Origin: Glaciecola sp049650345
Lineage (GTDB): Bacteria; Pseudomonadota; Gammaproteobacteria; Enterobacterales; Alteromonadaceae
Direction of reading: 5' to 3'
Length of the DNA: 64,000 nucleotides
Assembly: GCA_049650345.1 (NCBI GenBank)
Contig: JBARZY010000140.1
Coordinates: 84,879-148,878 of the forward strand
Shown: in pieces, positions 15,983-25,046 of the stretch
Layout: the number at the start of each line of letters is the position of its first letter
How positions within the stretch are numbered: the first letter of the stretch is position 1
Position numbers and translations under genes: made by a program
Notes under the pieces: model-generated
Database searches by the model: none
What the model was told of the DNA's origin: nothing
What the model saw: the letters and a program-made list of their open reading frames with translations, nothing else

Positions 15983-18982
15983 CTACGCCCCCGGCGTTGT
16001 CATTGGTGCACTTGCATTACTTGTGGCATTTGCCAATGCTGCGGTTTTTTCACCTGCAATGTAATCTTGGCGTTTAGTATCATCCATTGCGTTCACGGCT
16101 ACCGTATTTTCTGGCATGCTTACTTCGGCAGGGCGTGTCATTGGATGCGACACAAATGACATGCTTTGGTAAGTTTGCGTTTGTTCGGTTTTTGCATTTG
16201 CCGATTTAATCGGACCCGCCGCTTTTTTGTTGTTCTGTTTTTTCGCTTGTGGAGAAAGTACGTCCTCAGTCACTCCTTTAGGTGTATCTGTTTCAGCCTC
16301 CACCGCATTGTCTAGTGCGTTATCAACCGGCGCAGATTCTGCTTCAGTAGTAGACGCGTTAACGCTTTCAACCGCTACAGGCTCCACAGCAGGTGTGGTC
16401 GTTTCATTACTCGTTAATTCAATTTCAGCTTGTTTCGGCGTATTATCCGTACTCACATCACTGTCATCGTTTTGTGTTTCTTGCTGCTTACTAATTTCAG
16501 CATCAAACATTAACTCAACCTGATGCGCTTCTTCTTGTGCTTGTGGCTTACGTTTTTGACCTGCAGCTCTAACGTGTCTTGCAGAACGTCTACCACGTGT
16601 CTTGCCTTTTTCTTCGTTTGCGTTATCGCTTGAGTCGTCGTTACTTGGCGTGTTATCTTCAGCAGTATTTTCAGGCGCAAGTTCATTGTCGACAGGAGTT
16701 GGGCTTGGTTCTGTTGTCGGCTGAGTATTGCCTTCTACACTTCCTTGAATGGTTCGTTCTTTGGGTTCAGACGTTTCAACAACCGGATCCGCTTTGACCA
16801 CTGCCGGTGCGGTTGGCGCTTGTTGCGTAGCTTTCTCTGGCAAAGCGGTGTCAGTGCTGCTGGTTACCGTTGTATTATCAGTATCTACAGATACTGGCTT
16901 ATCGTCTGCAACTCTTACGCTATTTCTTGATGGACGTCTGTTACGACGTTGCTGTGGTTTTTTACGTGCCTGCTGTGCAGGTTTCTCTTCACTTCTTGTG
17001 GTCTTATTGTCGGTGCCTTTATCAGCTGTCTTTGTATCAACTGTTTGTGCATCATCTATCGCTTTTTTGTCGCCACGGTTGTCAGGTCTGTTGCGCTTGT
17101 TGTTGCGATTGCGATTGCGTTCGCTACGCTCACTTTTGTTTGCAGAATCGCCACGTGTGTTATTGCGTTCTGTATTTTCGCTATTACGCTCATTGCGATT
17201 ATCGCCACGTTTGTCATTACGGTTATTGCGACGTTTATTATTATTTCTGCGTTGTGGCTTTTTGGGAGCTGGTTTTTCTGGCTCTGGTGGGCTGAAGATA
17301 CTGCCTAACCATGCGCCTATTTTAGCAAATAAGCCTGCTTCATTCTGTTCGACCTTTGCTACAGGTACTGGTGCACTGGGTGCTTGCGTAGGCGCGCCCA
17401 TTCCTTGTAATAAGGGCTCTTCTCGTTTTACTGTTTTCGCTGCTGGCGTGTCGGCAGCAGTATCTTGTTCTTTTACAAGCTCAAGATTATAGCTATTTTC
17501 AGTCACTACTTCTGCTGACTTTCTGCGAAGTATTTGAAATTTAGGTGTTTCTAAATTGGGGTTGGGTATAATTATTAACCCAACTTTGTGACGAGCTTCA
17601 AGCTTTTGTAAGGCAGGGCGCTTTTCGTTCAGCAAGTAGGTTGCTACTGTTACTGGCATTTGCGCTTCAATTTGCCCAGTATTATCTTTGATGCACTCTT
17701 CTTCCATTATACGTAAGATAGACAAAGCTAATGACTCAATACCGCGAATAGTGCCATGGCCATCGCAACGTGGGCACACATTATGCGCTGATTCGCCTAA
17801 AGATGGGCGCAAGCGCTGACGAGACATTTCAAGTAAACCGAAGCGTGAAATTTTACCTAATTGTATACGTGCTCGGTCTGAGCGAACCGCATCTTTCATG
17901 CGATTTTCAACTTCACGTTGGTGCTTAACCGGTGACATATCAATAAAGTCGATTACCACTAAGCCACCTAAATCACGTAGTCGTAATTGACGTGCGATTT
18001 CGTCGGCAGCTTCTAAATTAGTATTGTATGCCGTTTCTTCAATGTCGCTGCCTTTAGTTGCGCGGGCGCTGTTGATGTCTATTGAAGTAAGGGCTTCAGT
18101 TGGGTCGATAACAATAGACCCGCCTGATGGCAGACGAACTTCGCGTTGAAATGCAGATTCGATTTGCGATTCAATTTGATAATGCGAAAACAGCGGCACT
18201 TCACCGGTGTACTGCTTTACTTTATTAACAAAATCAGGACGCACAAGTTGCACGTGTTGAAGCGCTTTTTCGTATATAGCGGTGTTATCAATTAGTATTT
18301 CGCCAACATCACGACGAAGATAATCTCTAATGGCGCGAACAATTACGTTACTTTCTTGGTGAATCAAGAAAGGGGCTGGCTTGCTTTCAGCTGCTTCCGA
18401 AATTGCCGTCCAGTGGTGTACTAGTACCCCTAAATCCCATTTTAATTCTTCTGGTGATTTGCCAACGCCTGCGGTTCGTACAATTAACCCCATACCGTGA
18501 GGCAGCTCAAGCTCACTTAAGGCCGCTTTAAGTTCGGTACGCTCTTCGCCTTCAATACGTCTAGATATACCACCTGCTCGTGGGTTGTTTGGCATCAGTA
18601 CTAAGTAACTGCCGGCTAGTGACACAAAAGTAGTTAGCGCTGCGCCTTTTTGGCCGCGCTCTTCCTTGTCTATTTGAACAATAACTTCCGTGCCTTCAGA
18701 AATTACTTCTTTGATACTAGGGCGGCCGTCATATTTGTAGTCTTTGGGGAAGTAAGTTTTGGCAATTTCTTTAAGAGGAAGGAATCCGTGACGTTCAGCG
18801 CCGTAATCAACAAATGCTGCTTCAAGGCTAGGTTCTACTCGAGTGATGGTGCCTTTGTAAATATTTGCTTTCTTTTGCTCATGGCCGGGGCTTTCAATAT
18901 CGAGGTCGTAAAGTTTTTGGCCGTCTACAAGGGCAACACGTAACTCTTCTTGCTGAGTTGCGTTTATTAACATTCTTTTCAT
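15983..18982 (-). CDS. rne: Ribonuclease E
   Basis: About 999 residues of the essential endoribonuclease that organises the RNA degradosome. The start is placed at ATG 18982 (MKRMLINATQQEE, as in E. coli); the frame is open 12 codons further but that region belongs to the leader. The catalytic half has an S1 domain (residues ~37-120), 5'-sensor/RNase H region, DNase I-like domain with the metal-binding Asp pair in SIDINS and VVIDFIDMSP, and the Zn-link CPRCDGHG near residue 405. After ~residue 520 the protein is disordered, with an Arg/Asn-rich RNA-binding segment and acidic repeats, ending in an Ala-rich tail like the PNPase-binding end in other species. The upstream 712-base gap holds a structured leader. 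Confidence 0.96.
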   Translation of the reverse strand: MKRMLINATQQEELRVALVDGQKLYDLDIESPGHEQKKANIYKGTITRVEPSLEAAFVDYGAERHGFLPLKEIAKTYFPKDYKYDGRPSIKEVISEGTEVIVQIDKEERGQKGAALTTFVSLAGSYLVLMPNNPRAGGISRRIEGEERTELKAALSELELPHGMGLIVRTAGVGKSPEELKWDLGVLVHHWTAISEAAESKPAPFLIHQESNVIVRAIRDYLRRDVGEILIDNTAIYEKALQHVQLVRPDFVNKVKQYTGEVPLFSHYQIESQIESAFQREVRLPSGGSIVIDPTEALTSIDINSARATKGSDIEETAYNTNLEAADEIARQLRLRDLGGLVVIDFIDMSPVKHQREVENRMKDAVRSDRARIQLGKISRFGLLEMSRQRLRPSLGESAHNVCPRCDGHGTIRGIESLALSILRIMEEECIKDNTGQIEAQMPVTVATYLLNEKRPALQKLEARHKVGLIIIPNPNLETPKFQILRRKSAEVVTENSYNLELVKEQDTAADTPAAKTVKREEPLLQGMGAPTQAPSAPVPVAKVEQNEAGLFAKIGAWLGSIFSPPEPEKPAPKKPQRRNNNKRRNNRNDKRGDNRNERNSENTERNNTRGDSANKSERSERNRNRNNKRNRPDNRGDKKAIDDAQTVDTKTADKGTDNKTTRSEEKPAQQARKKPQQRRNRRPSRNSVRVADDKPVSVDTDNTTVTSSTDTALPEKATQQAPTAPAVVKADPVVETSEPKERTIQGSVEGNTQPTTEPSPTPVDNELAPENTAEDNTPSNDDSSDNANEEKGKTRGRRSARHVRAAGQKRKPQAQEEAHQVELMFDAEISKQQETQNDDSDVSTDNTPKQAEIELTSNETTTPAVEPVAVESVNASTTEAESAPVDNALDNAVEAETDTPKGVTEDVLSPQAKKQNNKKAAGPIKSANAKTEQTQTYQSMSFVSHPMTRPAEVSMPENTVAVNAMDDTKRQDYIAGEKTAALANATSNASAPMTTPGA

Positions 18983-19024
18983 ATTTTTATAGCTCTGTGT
19001 ATACAGATCTATCAGCAAAACGCC

Positions 19025-19229
19025 TACAGCAGAGTCTCACGTCTGTGCTGCTATTTTCAACGGCTCTTGGTTTAGGGAATGAACACCTGAACGCCATAAG
19101 AGCTTTCCAAATTGTTTTGTTTACTCGGCCGTTTAACCCAGTATGCGCTATATAATTGCTGCTAAATCTGTCATGTTTATAAGGTGCATTACGCCTCGTT
19201 TTGTTGAGGTTTTCTATACTGTAATGCAC
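19025..19229 (-). promoter_or_regulatory. Structured 5' leader of rne (candidate autoregulatory element)
   Basis: The 712-base gap between rne and rluC (18983-19694) has no convincing gene. On the rne side it holds stacked hairpins. The strongest has arms GTGCATTAC (19184-19192) and GTAATGCAC (19221-19229), enclosing an inner CCTC/GAGG stem. A second is GCTCTT (19063-19068) with AAGAGC (19098-19103), and a third is CAGCA/TGCTG near 19027-19050. In E. coli a ~360-nt rne leader with hairpins HP1-HP3 is bound by RNase E to regulate its own mRNA. The position, length and hairpin number fit the same role. That this leader is transcribed is inferred. Confidence 0.55.
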
Positions 19230-19515
19230 GGTAAAGTAATCTACACAAGAAGATGCATTCATCAATCGTTGTTTGGCTTATAATATGTAAAGCTTAACGA
19301 TTTACGCGTTTCGTGAAGTTAGCCATGGTTTGTTGTGTCTATATCATGCGCCAAGGTTATTGTTATCTTCAAATGACAGGTTATGACATTTGGCTTACCT
19401 TGTTGTGTTTACAATGTTACGCATTAATACAACAAACCGTCTGCTTGGTGAAATGTTGTGTGTAGTTATCTCGTTTTGGGTACATGCTCTAGACTACCGA
19501 AAGCTAGTGTCATGC

Positions 19516-19524
19516 TGTTATAAT
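19516..19524 (+). promoter_or_regulatory. Extended -10 promoter, candidate for rluC
   Basis: TGT followed by TATAAT (19519-19524) gives a perfect extended -10 (TGnTATAAT); no good -35 is present, as is usual for that class. It points toward rluC and would leave a leader of about 165 bases. Confidence 0.45.
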
Positions 19525-19694
19525 CAAGGTGAGGGATGTGCTCACTTGCTTGATAATAAACGTAAGACTAGACGCAACAAACACCACTTTTTCGTAGAGC
19601 GTTTTCTTGCTAAGCGTGATATTATCACAACAATTCTTTTTGGCATACTATATTCATGCTCAAATCACTAAAATAACTAAGGATTTTATGTTTC

Positions 19695-20642
19695 ATGGCG
19701 AATGAATTCGACCAAGTACAGTTTCTGGTCATCAGCGAAGAAAACCATGCTCAACGTATTGATAATTTCTTAATCACGAAGATGAAAGGCGTGCCTAAAA
19801 GTAAAATTTATCGAATTTTGCGTAAAGGCGAGGTAAGGGTAAATAAGAAACGGGTCAAGCCAGAATATAAATTACAAACGAACGATAATGTGCGAGTGCC
19901 GCCGGTACGCTTAGAAGAAAAAGCTGAAAATATCCTTGATACCAACAAACTTGCTTATTTAAACAAAGCCATTATTTTTGAAGACGACCGCTTACTTGTT
20001 ATTAACAAGCCGTCGGGTATTGCTGTACATGGCGGCAGTGGTTTGCACTATGGACTCATAGAGGCACTAAGGGCGCTGCGGCCACAAAGTCCATTCCTAG
20101 AACTGGTGCATCGCCTTGATCGTGACACTTCGGGTTGTATTTTGGTTGCAAAAAAACGCTCTGCTTTACGTCATTTGCACGAACAATTACGCAATAACCA
20201 AATGGATAAAACTTACCATGCTTTAGTAAAAGATACTTGGCCCCACAAGCGCACAAAAGTGAAAGCTAAGCTTCAGAAAAACCAATTGCAAGGCGGCGAG
20301 CGCATGGTATTTGCTGACGAGCAAGGTAAGCCTAGCGAAACCCATTTTTCGGTATTACGTAGTTATGCTAATGCAACCTTGTTAGAAGCGAAGCCTATTA
20401 CTGGGCGCACGCATCAAATTAGAGTGCATTGCCAGTATGCGGGCCATCCAATTGCCAATGATGAAAAGTATGGCGATGAAGATTTCACTAAACATATCCG
20501 TGAATTAGGATGCAAACGATTGTTTTTACATGCAAAAAAAATTGAGTTTACTCACCCATTAAGTGAACAAAAAGTCAGCTTTGAAGCGCCATACGACCAG
20601 GCCTTGAACTTAGTAATGGAGAAGTTAGGTGCAAAATATTAG
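19695..20642 (+). CDS. rluC: 23S rRNA pseudouridine(955/2504/2580) synthase RluC
   Basis: A 315-residue RluA-family pseudouridine synthase. An N-terminal S4 RNA-binding domain (residues ~18-80, IDNFLITKMKGVPKSKIYRI) precedes the catalytic domain. The catalytic Asp lies in HRLDRDTSGCILVAKK near residue 144, and GRTHQIRVH is present near residue 238. Length matches E. coli RluC (319). It sits divergent from rne, the same neighbourhood as in E. coli. Its last 14 bases overlap the start of the HAD hydrolase gene, so the two are co-translated. Confidence 0.94.
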   Translation: MANEFDQVQFLVISEENHAQRIDNFLITKMKGVPKSKIYRILRKGEVRVNKKRVKPEYKLQTNDNVRVPPVRLEEKAENILDTNKLAYLNKAIIFEDDRLLVINKPSGIAVHGGSGLHYGLIEALRALRPQSPFLELVHRLDRDTSGCILVAKKRSALRHLHEQLRNNQMDKTYHALVKDTWPHKRTKVKAKLQKNQLQGGERMVFADEQGKPSETHFSVLRSYANATLLEAKPITGRTHQIRVHCQYAGHPIANDEKYGDEDFTKHIRELGCKRLFLHAKKIEFTHPLSEQKVSFEAPYDQALNLVMEKLGAKY

Positions 20643-21279
20643 TCATATTATTTTTGATTGGGACGGCACTGTGATGGACTCGACCCAGAAAATTGTCAAC
20701 TGTATGCAAATAGCGGCAAAGAACAGTGCTCTACCTGTACCGAGCGCCGCTGATGTCCAACATATTATTGGTATATCACTTGTACCAGCAATATCTCAAC
20801 TATTTGACATTACCCAAGACATGGCTGAAAAGGTAAGTTTTCACTACAAAGATGCTTTTTTACGTCACGATAAAACCGCATGTGATCTGTTTTGTGGTGC
20901 GCACGACACCTTATCGGCCTTACAGCAAAAATATACATTAGGAGTTGCCACCGGTAAGGCCAGGCGAGGGCTTGTTCGGGCATTTGAGGCCACTAATACG
21001 GCCAAGTACTTTTGCACCTCACGTTGCGCTGATGATGATGGAGTAAGCTCTAAACCAAGTCCAATTATGTTGCAGCAACTGTTACAGTATTGGCAAATTG
21101 ATGCAAGCAATGCAGTCATGATTGGTGACACAAGCTACGATATGGAAATGGCCAAAGCTATTGGCATGCATCGTATAGGTGTTTCATATGGGGCTCATGG
21201 AGTTGACACACTTCAGCATTACACGCCTGTTACTATTATTAATCAGTTATCCGAGTTGCGTGATATATTTAACGCGTAA
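20629..21279 (+). CDS. HAD-IA family phosphatase
   Basis: A 216-residue haloacid-dehalogenase-type phosphatase. The four motifs are visible: nucleophile DWDGTVMDS (residues 9-17), Thr in VATGKARRG near residue 106, Lys in SSKPSP near residue 143, and acidic GDTSYDMEMA near residue 165. A helical cap between motifs I and II makes it subclass IA, the phosphoglycolate/pyrophosphate phosphatase type. The GTG start at 20629 lies inside the end of rluC (14-base overlap). Its substrate is unknown; linkage with rluC is common in related genomes but does not reveal function. Confidence 0.85.
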   Translation: MQNISHIIFDWDGTVMDSTQKIVNCMQIAAKNSALPVPSAADVQHIIGISLVPAISQLFDITQDMAEKVSFHYKDAFLRHDKTACDLFCGAHDTLSALQQKYTLGVATGKARRGLVRAFEATNTAKYFCTSRCADDDGVSSKPSPIMLQQLLQYWQIDASNAVMIGDTSYDMEMAKAIGMHRIGVSYGAHGVDTLQHYTPVTIINQLSELRDIFNA

Positions 21280-21314
21280 CATCATGTTTTACATTGTTTT
21301 AGAGAAAGAATTTA

Positions 21315-21770
21315 ATGAGCAGTAATATATATTCCACTATTCTTGCGCAAGTCGATGCATTAACCAATGGTGAAAACGACTTAATTGCCAATATGGCAAA
21401 TATTAGCGCCGTGTTGTTTAACCAACTTGATGATGTAAATTGGGCTGGGTTTTACTTGTTTAAAGACAACATGTTGGTGTTAGGCCCGTTCCAAGGAAAC
21501 CCGGCATGTATTCGCATTCCTATGGGCAAGGGTGTATGCGGTACAGCCGCACAAACACAAATACTACAGTTAGTTGACGATGTGCATTCATTCGACGGGC
21601 ATATTGCATGCGATAGCGCATCTAACTCTGAAATTGTTGTGCCTATTGTGAAAAATGGCGTGCTAATTGGTGTACTCGATATAGATAGTCCGTTATTTAG
21701 TCGCTTTAATCAAGAAGACGCTGAAGCATTGACTAAAATTGTCGATATATTAACGGAAACGATGGATTAA
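21315..21770 (+). CDS. msrC: Free methionine-(R)-sulfoxide reductase (GAF-domain fRMsr)
   Basis: A 151-residue single GAF-domain enzyme that reduces free methionine-R-sulfoxide, very close to E. coli MsrC/YebR. The three redox Cys are kept: ACIRIPMGKGVCGTA gives two and GHIACDSASNSE gives the third, which is catalytic in the family. WAGFYLF and VLGPFQGNPAC are family signatures. In E. coli the same gene is next to proQ and prc, and here it also lies just before proQ, with one small acidic gene between. The start ATG at 21315 follows AGAGAAAG. Confidence 0.92.
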   Translation: MSSNIYSTILAQVDALTNGENDLIANMANISAVLFNQLDDVNWAGFYLFKDNMLVLGPFQGNPACIRIPMGKGVCGTAAQTQILQLVDDVHSFDGHIACDSASNSEIVVPIVKNGVLIGVLDIDSPLFSRFNQEDAEALTKIVDILTETMD

Positions 21771-21776
21771 ATTACT

Positions 21777-22067
21777 TTGAAGCATTTCATTGATATACAT
21801 ACCGTATTGTCGACTGCACAAGATATGGACGATTTGCATGATGATCCAGAAGGTGCGAGTGACAAACTTAACCTTATTTTACACATGGTGTATGATGCGC
21901 TAGATGACGACGCTCCTGTGGAAACAACAGAAAAAATGCTGAGCTACGTATGGGAACATTGGCATCAAGATAAGCATTTATCTGATATTGAGGTTGACGA
22001 TTTAGTAGATTGGGTGGATCATCTGCTCAATACTTGGGATAATCTTCCCACTGACGACGAAGAATAA
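21777..22067 (+). CDS. Small acidic protein of unknown function
   Basis: A 96-residue, strongly acidic protein (many Asp/Glu, few Lys) predicted to be all helical, with no signal or membrane segment. I do not recognise a domain. The best start is TTG at 21777, seven bases after the msrC stop; the next Met is 16 codons on and would remove a helix. The start is therefore uncertain. It sits between msrC and proQ, 19 bases before proQ, so it is probably co-transcribed with both. Its reading frame is clean, and the compact Trp-rich C-terminal part (YVWEHWHQD, DWVDHLLNTWDNL) looks like a real folded protein. It could be a partner of ProQ, but that is only a guess from position. Confidence 0.65.
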   Translation: MKHFIDIHTVLSTAQDMDDLHDDPEGASDKLNLILHMVYDALDDDAPVETTEKMLSYVWEHWHQDKHLSDIEVDDLVDWVDHLLNTWDNLPTDDEE

Positions 22068-22086
22068 CGAGAAGTAAACGTAAGCA

Positions 22087-22800
22087 ATGGAACAACAAAA
22101 GTTAACAAATCAGAAAGAAACGCTAGCATTTTTACAGCAAAAATATCCAAATTGCTTCGTCTCAACAGGTAATGTGAAACCTTTAAAAATAGGTATTTTT
22201 CAAGATTTAGCCAATGAGTTGACCAGTGATGTTGGCGAAAATGACGTAGTTAGTAAACGCTTATTACGAATGAGCCTTCGACATTACACAAGTAGTTGGC
22301 GGTATTTGGCAGCTGTGAAAACTGGCGTTCCGCGCGTTGATTTAAGCGGCGCTGAAGGCGAGTTAGTCGAAGCGCAACACGCTGAACACGCAGCTGAGCA
22401 ACTTAAAGAAAGCAAGGCCAAGGCAGCCAAAGCACGCGAAGCCAGCAAAGGCGATCAAGCAAAAACGCGACCAAGCAAACACAAAGGTTATGTAGGCAAG
22501 TCTGACGGTGCAAAATCACGTTCAAACATTGCGCCTGCTGCCAACGGCAAATCAAGTGCGGTAAAAAAACAGCATGGTAAAACAAAAAACGCTAGCAAAC
22601 CTGCACCAAAGTCTGCGGCAAAACCAATTGAAGCCCTTTCAAGTGACGATTTATCAATTGGCGCTGTTGCATTGGTTAAACTGGGTAAAGATCCAATGCC
22701 AGTTACCATTACCGATATCAGTAAAGATGGTATTGCAGTGCAACTAAACTCAGGTATGACGGTCAAAGTTCAACAAGCACAATTATATAAACATAAGTAG
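22087..22800 (+). CDS. proQ: RNA chaperone ProQ
   Basis: A 237-residue FinO/ProQ-type RNA chaperone that binds structured small RNAs and mRNA 3' ends. The FinO-like N-terminal domain (residues ~1-120) contains KYPNCF, PLKIGIFQDL and LRRHYTSSWRYL-type residues (here SLRHYTSSWRYL). A long Lys/Ala-rich linker (~120-185) follows, and a C-terminal Tudor-like domain (~190-237, with VKLGKDPMPVTITDI). Length matches E. coli ProQ (232). It is followed 47 bases later by prc, the proQ-prc pair of E. coli. Confidence 0.95.
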   Translation: MEQQKLTNQKETLAFLQQKYPNCFVSTGNVKPLKIGIFQDLANELTSDVGENDVVSKRLLRMSLRHYTSSWRYLAAVKTGVPRVDLSGAEGELVEAQHAEHAAEQLKESKAKAAKAREASKGDQAKTRPSKHKGYVGKSDGAKSRSNIAPAANGKSSAVKKQHGKTKNASKPAPKSAAKPIEALSSDDLSIGAVALVKLGKDPMPVTITDISKDGIAVQLNSGMTVKVQQAQLYKHK

Positions 22801-22847
22801 ATTCGGTTACGCTTTATGAGTAGCCGCTTTAGTACAAGGTTAAGCAT

Positions 22848-24962
22848 ATGCAGTTGAAAAAAGTACAAGCTCCACTACACACCCCTAGCGCTGTATTAAA
22901 AGCGTTGCTAACTTTTAGCAGAACTAGCGCCCTAATGGTCGCAGTATTTGCTGCCAACGTATATGCAGAGGTGGTAACTGAGCCTCTAGTGCTACCAGAG
23001 CTACAGCAAGAAAAACAACATAAAGCTGCTGCCAAGCGTGTTTCAGATTTGTTTACTCGGGCACACTACAAGAAAATTAAAATTGATGACTCATTGTCAT
23101 CACAAGTATTCGAGCGATATATTGATATACTCGACAGCAATAAACATTTCTTTTTAGCCTCAGACATCGCGGCTTTCTCAAATTTATCGACCCGTTTTGA
23201 CGAAGCTATTCGTTTAGGCGAGTTGGATATTGCGTACGATATTTACGAAGCTAATTTAGTCCGCAGAAAAGAACGCTTGGAATTTGCGTTAACAGAGCTT
23301 GACAACGAGTTTGATTTTGAGAAAAAAGGCGATAAATTCTACTATGATCGTGAAGATGCTAATTGGGCAAGCAGTGCTGCAGAGCTTGATGAAGTTTGGC
23401 GTCAGCGTGTTAAATACGATGCGTTAAACCTAATTATAGCTGATAAAACATTGGACGAAGCCAAAGATATTCTCAACAAACGATACACTCGAGCCATTAG
23501 ACGCTTGACCCAAACAAAAAGTGAAGATGTGTTTCAAACGGTTATGAATGCTTTTGCCCGAAGTATCGAGGCACATACCAGTTATTTATCTCCGCGAAAC
23601 ACAGAACGTTTTCAAATGGACATGAATTTGTCGTTAGAGGGTATTGGCGCGGTGCTTCGACCTGAAGACGATCACACTGTTATTGTTAGTCTTGTTCCTG
23701 GTGGGCCTGCCGATAAATCGGGGCAAATAAAACCGAAAGACAAAATTATTGGTGTGGCGCAAGAAGATGAAGATACTTTCGTTGACGTTGTAGGCTGGCG
23801 TTTAGATGACGTTGTAGAACTTATTAAGGGGCCAAAGGGTTCTATCGTAAGATTGCAAGTGCAAAAAGGCGGCAGTAGTAAAAGCATTAACGAAGTGGTA
23901 GTTAAACGCGATAAAATCAAACTGGAAGACCGTCAAGCCAAGGCAGAGGTTTATACTCCATCAGAAGGTGATTATGCCGGTAAAAAGCTGGGCGTAATAG
24001 AGATTCCTTCTTTTTATCATAAACTTCACGTTGATATTATTAAGTTAATCAATGAGCTTAACGAACAACAAGTTGAAGGCTTAATCGTAGATTTGCGCGG
24101 AAATGGCGGCGGTAGTTTACCAGAAGCAATTGCATTAAGTGGCCTATTTATTGATAAAGGTCCAGTAGTGCAAATTAGGTACGAAAGTGGACGAATCGAT
24201 GTAGAGCAAAACAATGACGGTATAACTCATTACAGCGGTCCACTCACAGTAATGGTTGACCGTTATAGTGCCTCTGCCAGTGAGATATTTGCAGCGGCTA
24301 TGCAAGACTTTAATCGCGGCGTAATTATTGGCGAGCAAACTTTCGGCAAAGGCACTGTGCAACAACATAGACGTTTGGGCCGAGTGTACGATTTTTATGA
24401 AAATCCATTAGGTGCAGTGCAATTTACAACGGGTAAATTTTACCGTATTAATGGTGGTAGTACTCAGCACTTAGGCGTAAAGCCCGACATTTTGTATCCA
24501 TCGGCGATAGACCCAGAAGAATGGGGAGAAAGCAGTGAAGACACGGCTTTACCATGGGATAGTATTCAGCGCGCAAATTATACAACGTTTGCAGACAATG
24601 CTGATGTTATAAACCTTTTAAAAGAAAAGCATGTGGCTCGCACTAGCACTGATCCTGAGTTTCAATATATTTTTACTGATATTGTTGAGTATAAAAAGAA
24701 CAAAGATAAAAACTATATATCACTAGTGGCGTCTGAGCGTTTAGCTGAAAAAGCCGAAAGCGAGGCAAAGCAAATTGCCCGAGTGAATGAGCGTTTAGAG
24801 CGATTAGGGCTCGAAAAAATATCATCATTGGAAGATGAATTGCCTGATGCTTTAGATGATATTGACCCGTTCTTGGCTGAGGCGGCGAATATCACGTTCG
24901 ATATGATTAATGTAAGCAGTTACGCGTTAAATAAAACGAAAAAGAAAACCGTAAGTAACTAA
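22848..24962 (+). CDS. prc: Carboxy-terminal (tail-specific) protease Prc/Tsp
   Basis: A 704-residue periplasmic protease that degrades proteins with nonpolar C-termini and processes envelope proteins such as FtsI and MepS in E. coli. It has a signal peptide (ALMVAVFAANVYAEVV), an N-terminal helical domain, a PDZ domain (~residues 255-345, with GIGAVLRPEDDHTVIVSLVPGGPADKSG in part) and the S41 catalytic core. The Ser-Lys dyad is seen: Ser476 in RYSASASEIF and Lys501 in TFGKGTVQQ, 25 residues apart as in E. coli Tsp. A C-terminal DUF3340-type helical region ends it. A weak hairpin follows. Confidence 0.95.
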   Translation: MQLKKVQAPLHTPSAVLKALLTFSRTSALMVAVFAANVYAEVVTEPLVLPELQQEKQHKAAAKRVSDLFTRAHYKKIKIDDSLSSQVFERYIDILDSNKHFFLASDIAAFSNLSTRFDEAIRLGELDIAYDIYEANLVRRKERLEFALTELDNEFDFEKKGDKFYYDREDANWASSAAELDEVWRQRVKYDALNLIIADKTLDEAKDILNKRYTRAIRRLTQTKSEDVFQTVMNAFARSIEAHTSYLSPRNTERFQMDMNLSLEGIGAVLRPEDDHTVIVSLVPGGPADKSGQIKPKDKIIGVAQEDEDTFVDVVGWRLDDVVELIKGPKGSIVRLQVQKGGSSKSINEVVVKRDKIKLEDRQAKAEVYTPSEGDYAGKKLGVIEIPSFYHKLHVDIIKLINELNEQQVEGLIVDLRGNGGGSLPEAIALSGLFIDKGPVVQIRYESGRIDVEQNNDGITHYSGPLTVMVDRYSASASEIFAAAMQDFNRGVIIGEQTFGKGTVQQHRRLGRVYDFYENPLGAVQFTTGKFYRINGGSTQHLGVKPDILYPSAIDPEEWGESSEDTALPWDSIQRANYTTFADNADVINLLKEKHVARTSTDPEFQYIFTDIVEYKKNKDKNYISLVASERLAEKAESEAKQIARVNERLERLGLEKISSLEDELPDALDDIDPFLAEAANITFDMINVSSYALNKTKKKTVSN

Positions 24963-24979
24963 CTTTCGGCAATAAAAAT

Positions 24980-25012
24980 AACCGCAGTGCTTGGCTACAG
25001 GCTCTGCGGTTT
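24980..25012 (+). terminator. Weak hairpin after prc
   Basis: AACCGCAG (24980-24987) pairs with CTGCGGTT (25004-25011) around a 16-base loop, followed by a short T-poor tail. It probably slows or ends prc transcription. Confidence 0.5.
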
Positions 25013-25046
25013 ATGTATATATAATAATAACAAGAAAGAGGTTTTT

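Noticed and set aside
16749..17492. Open frame of 247 codons on the plus strand inside rne
   Set aside because: It is antisense to the low-complexity Arg/Asn-rich tail of RNase E; Leu/Ser/Val-rich low-complexity translation, no ribosome site, no domain.
19390..19671. 93-codon frame in the rne-rluC gap
   Set aside because: Cys-rich, irregular composition, no ribosome site, and it spans the extended -10 of rluC; no recognisable family.
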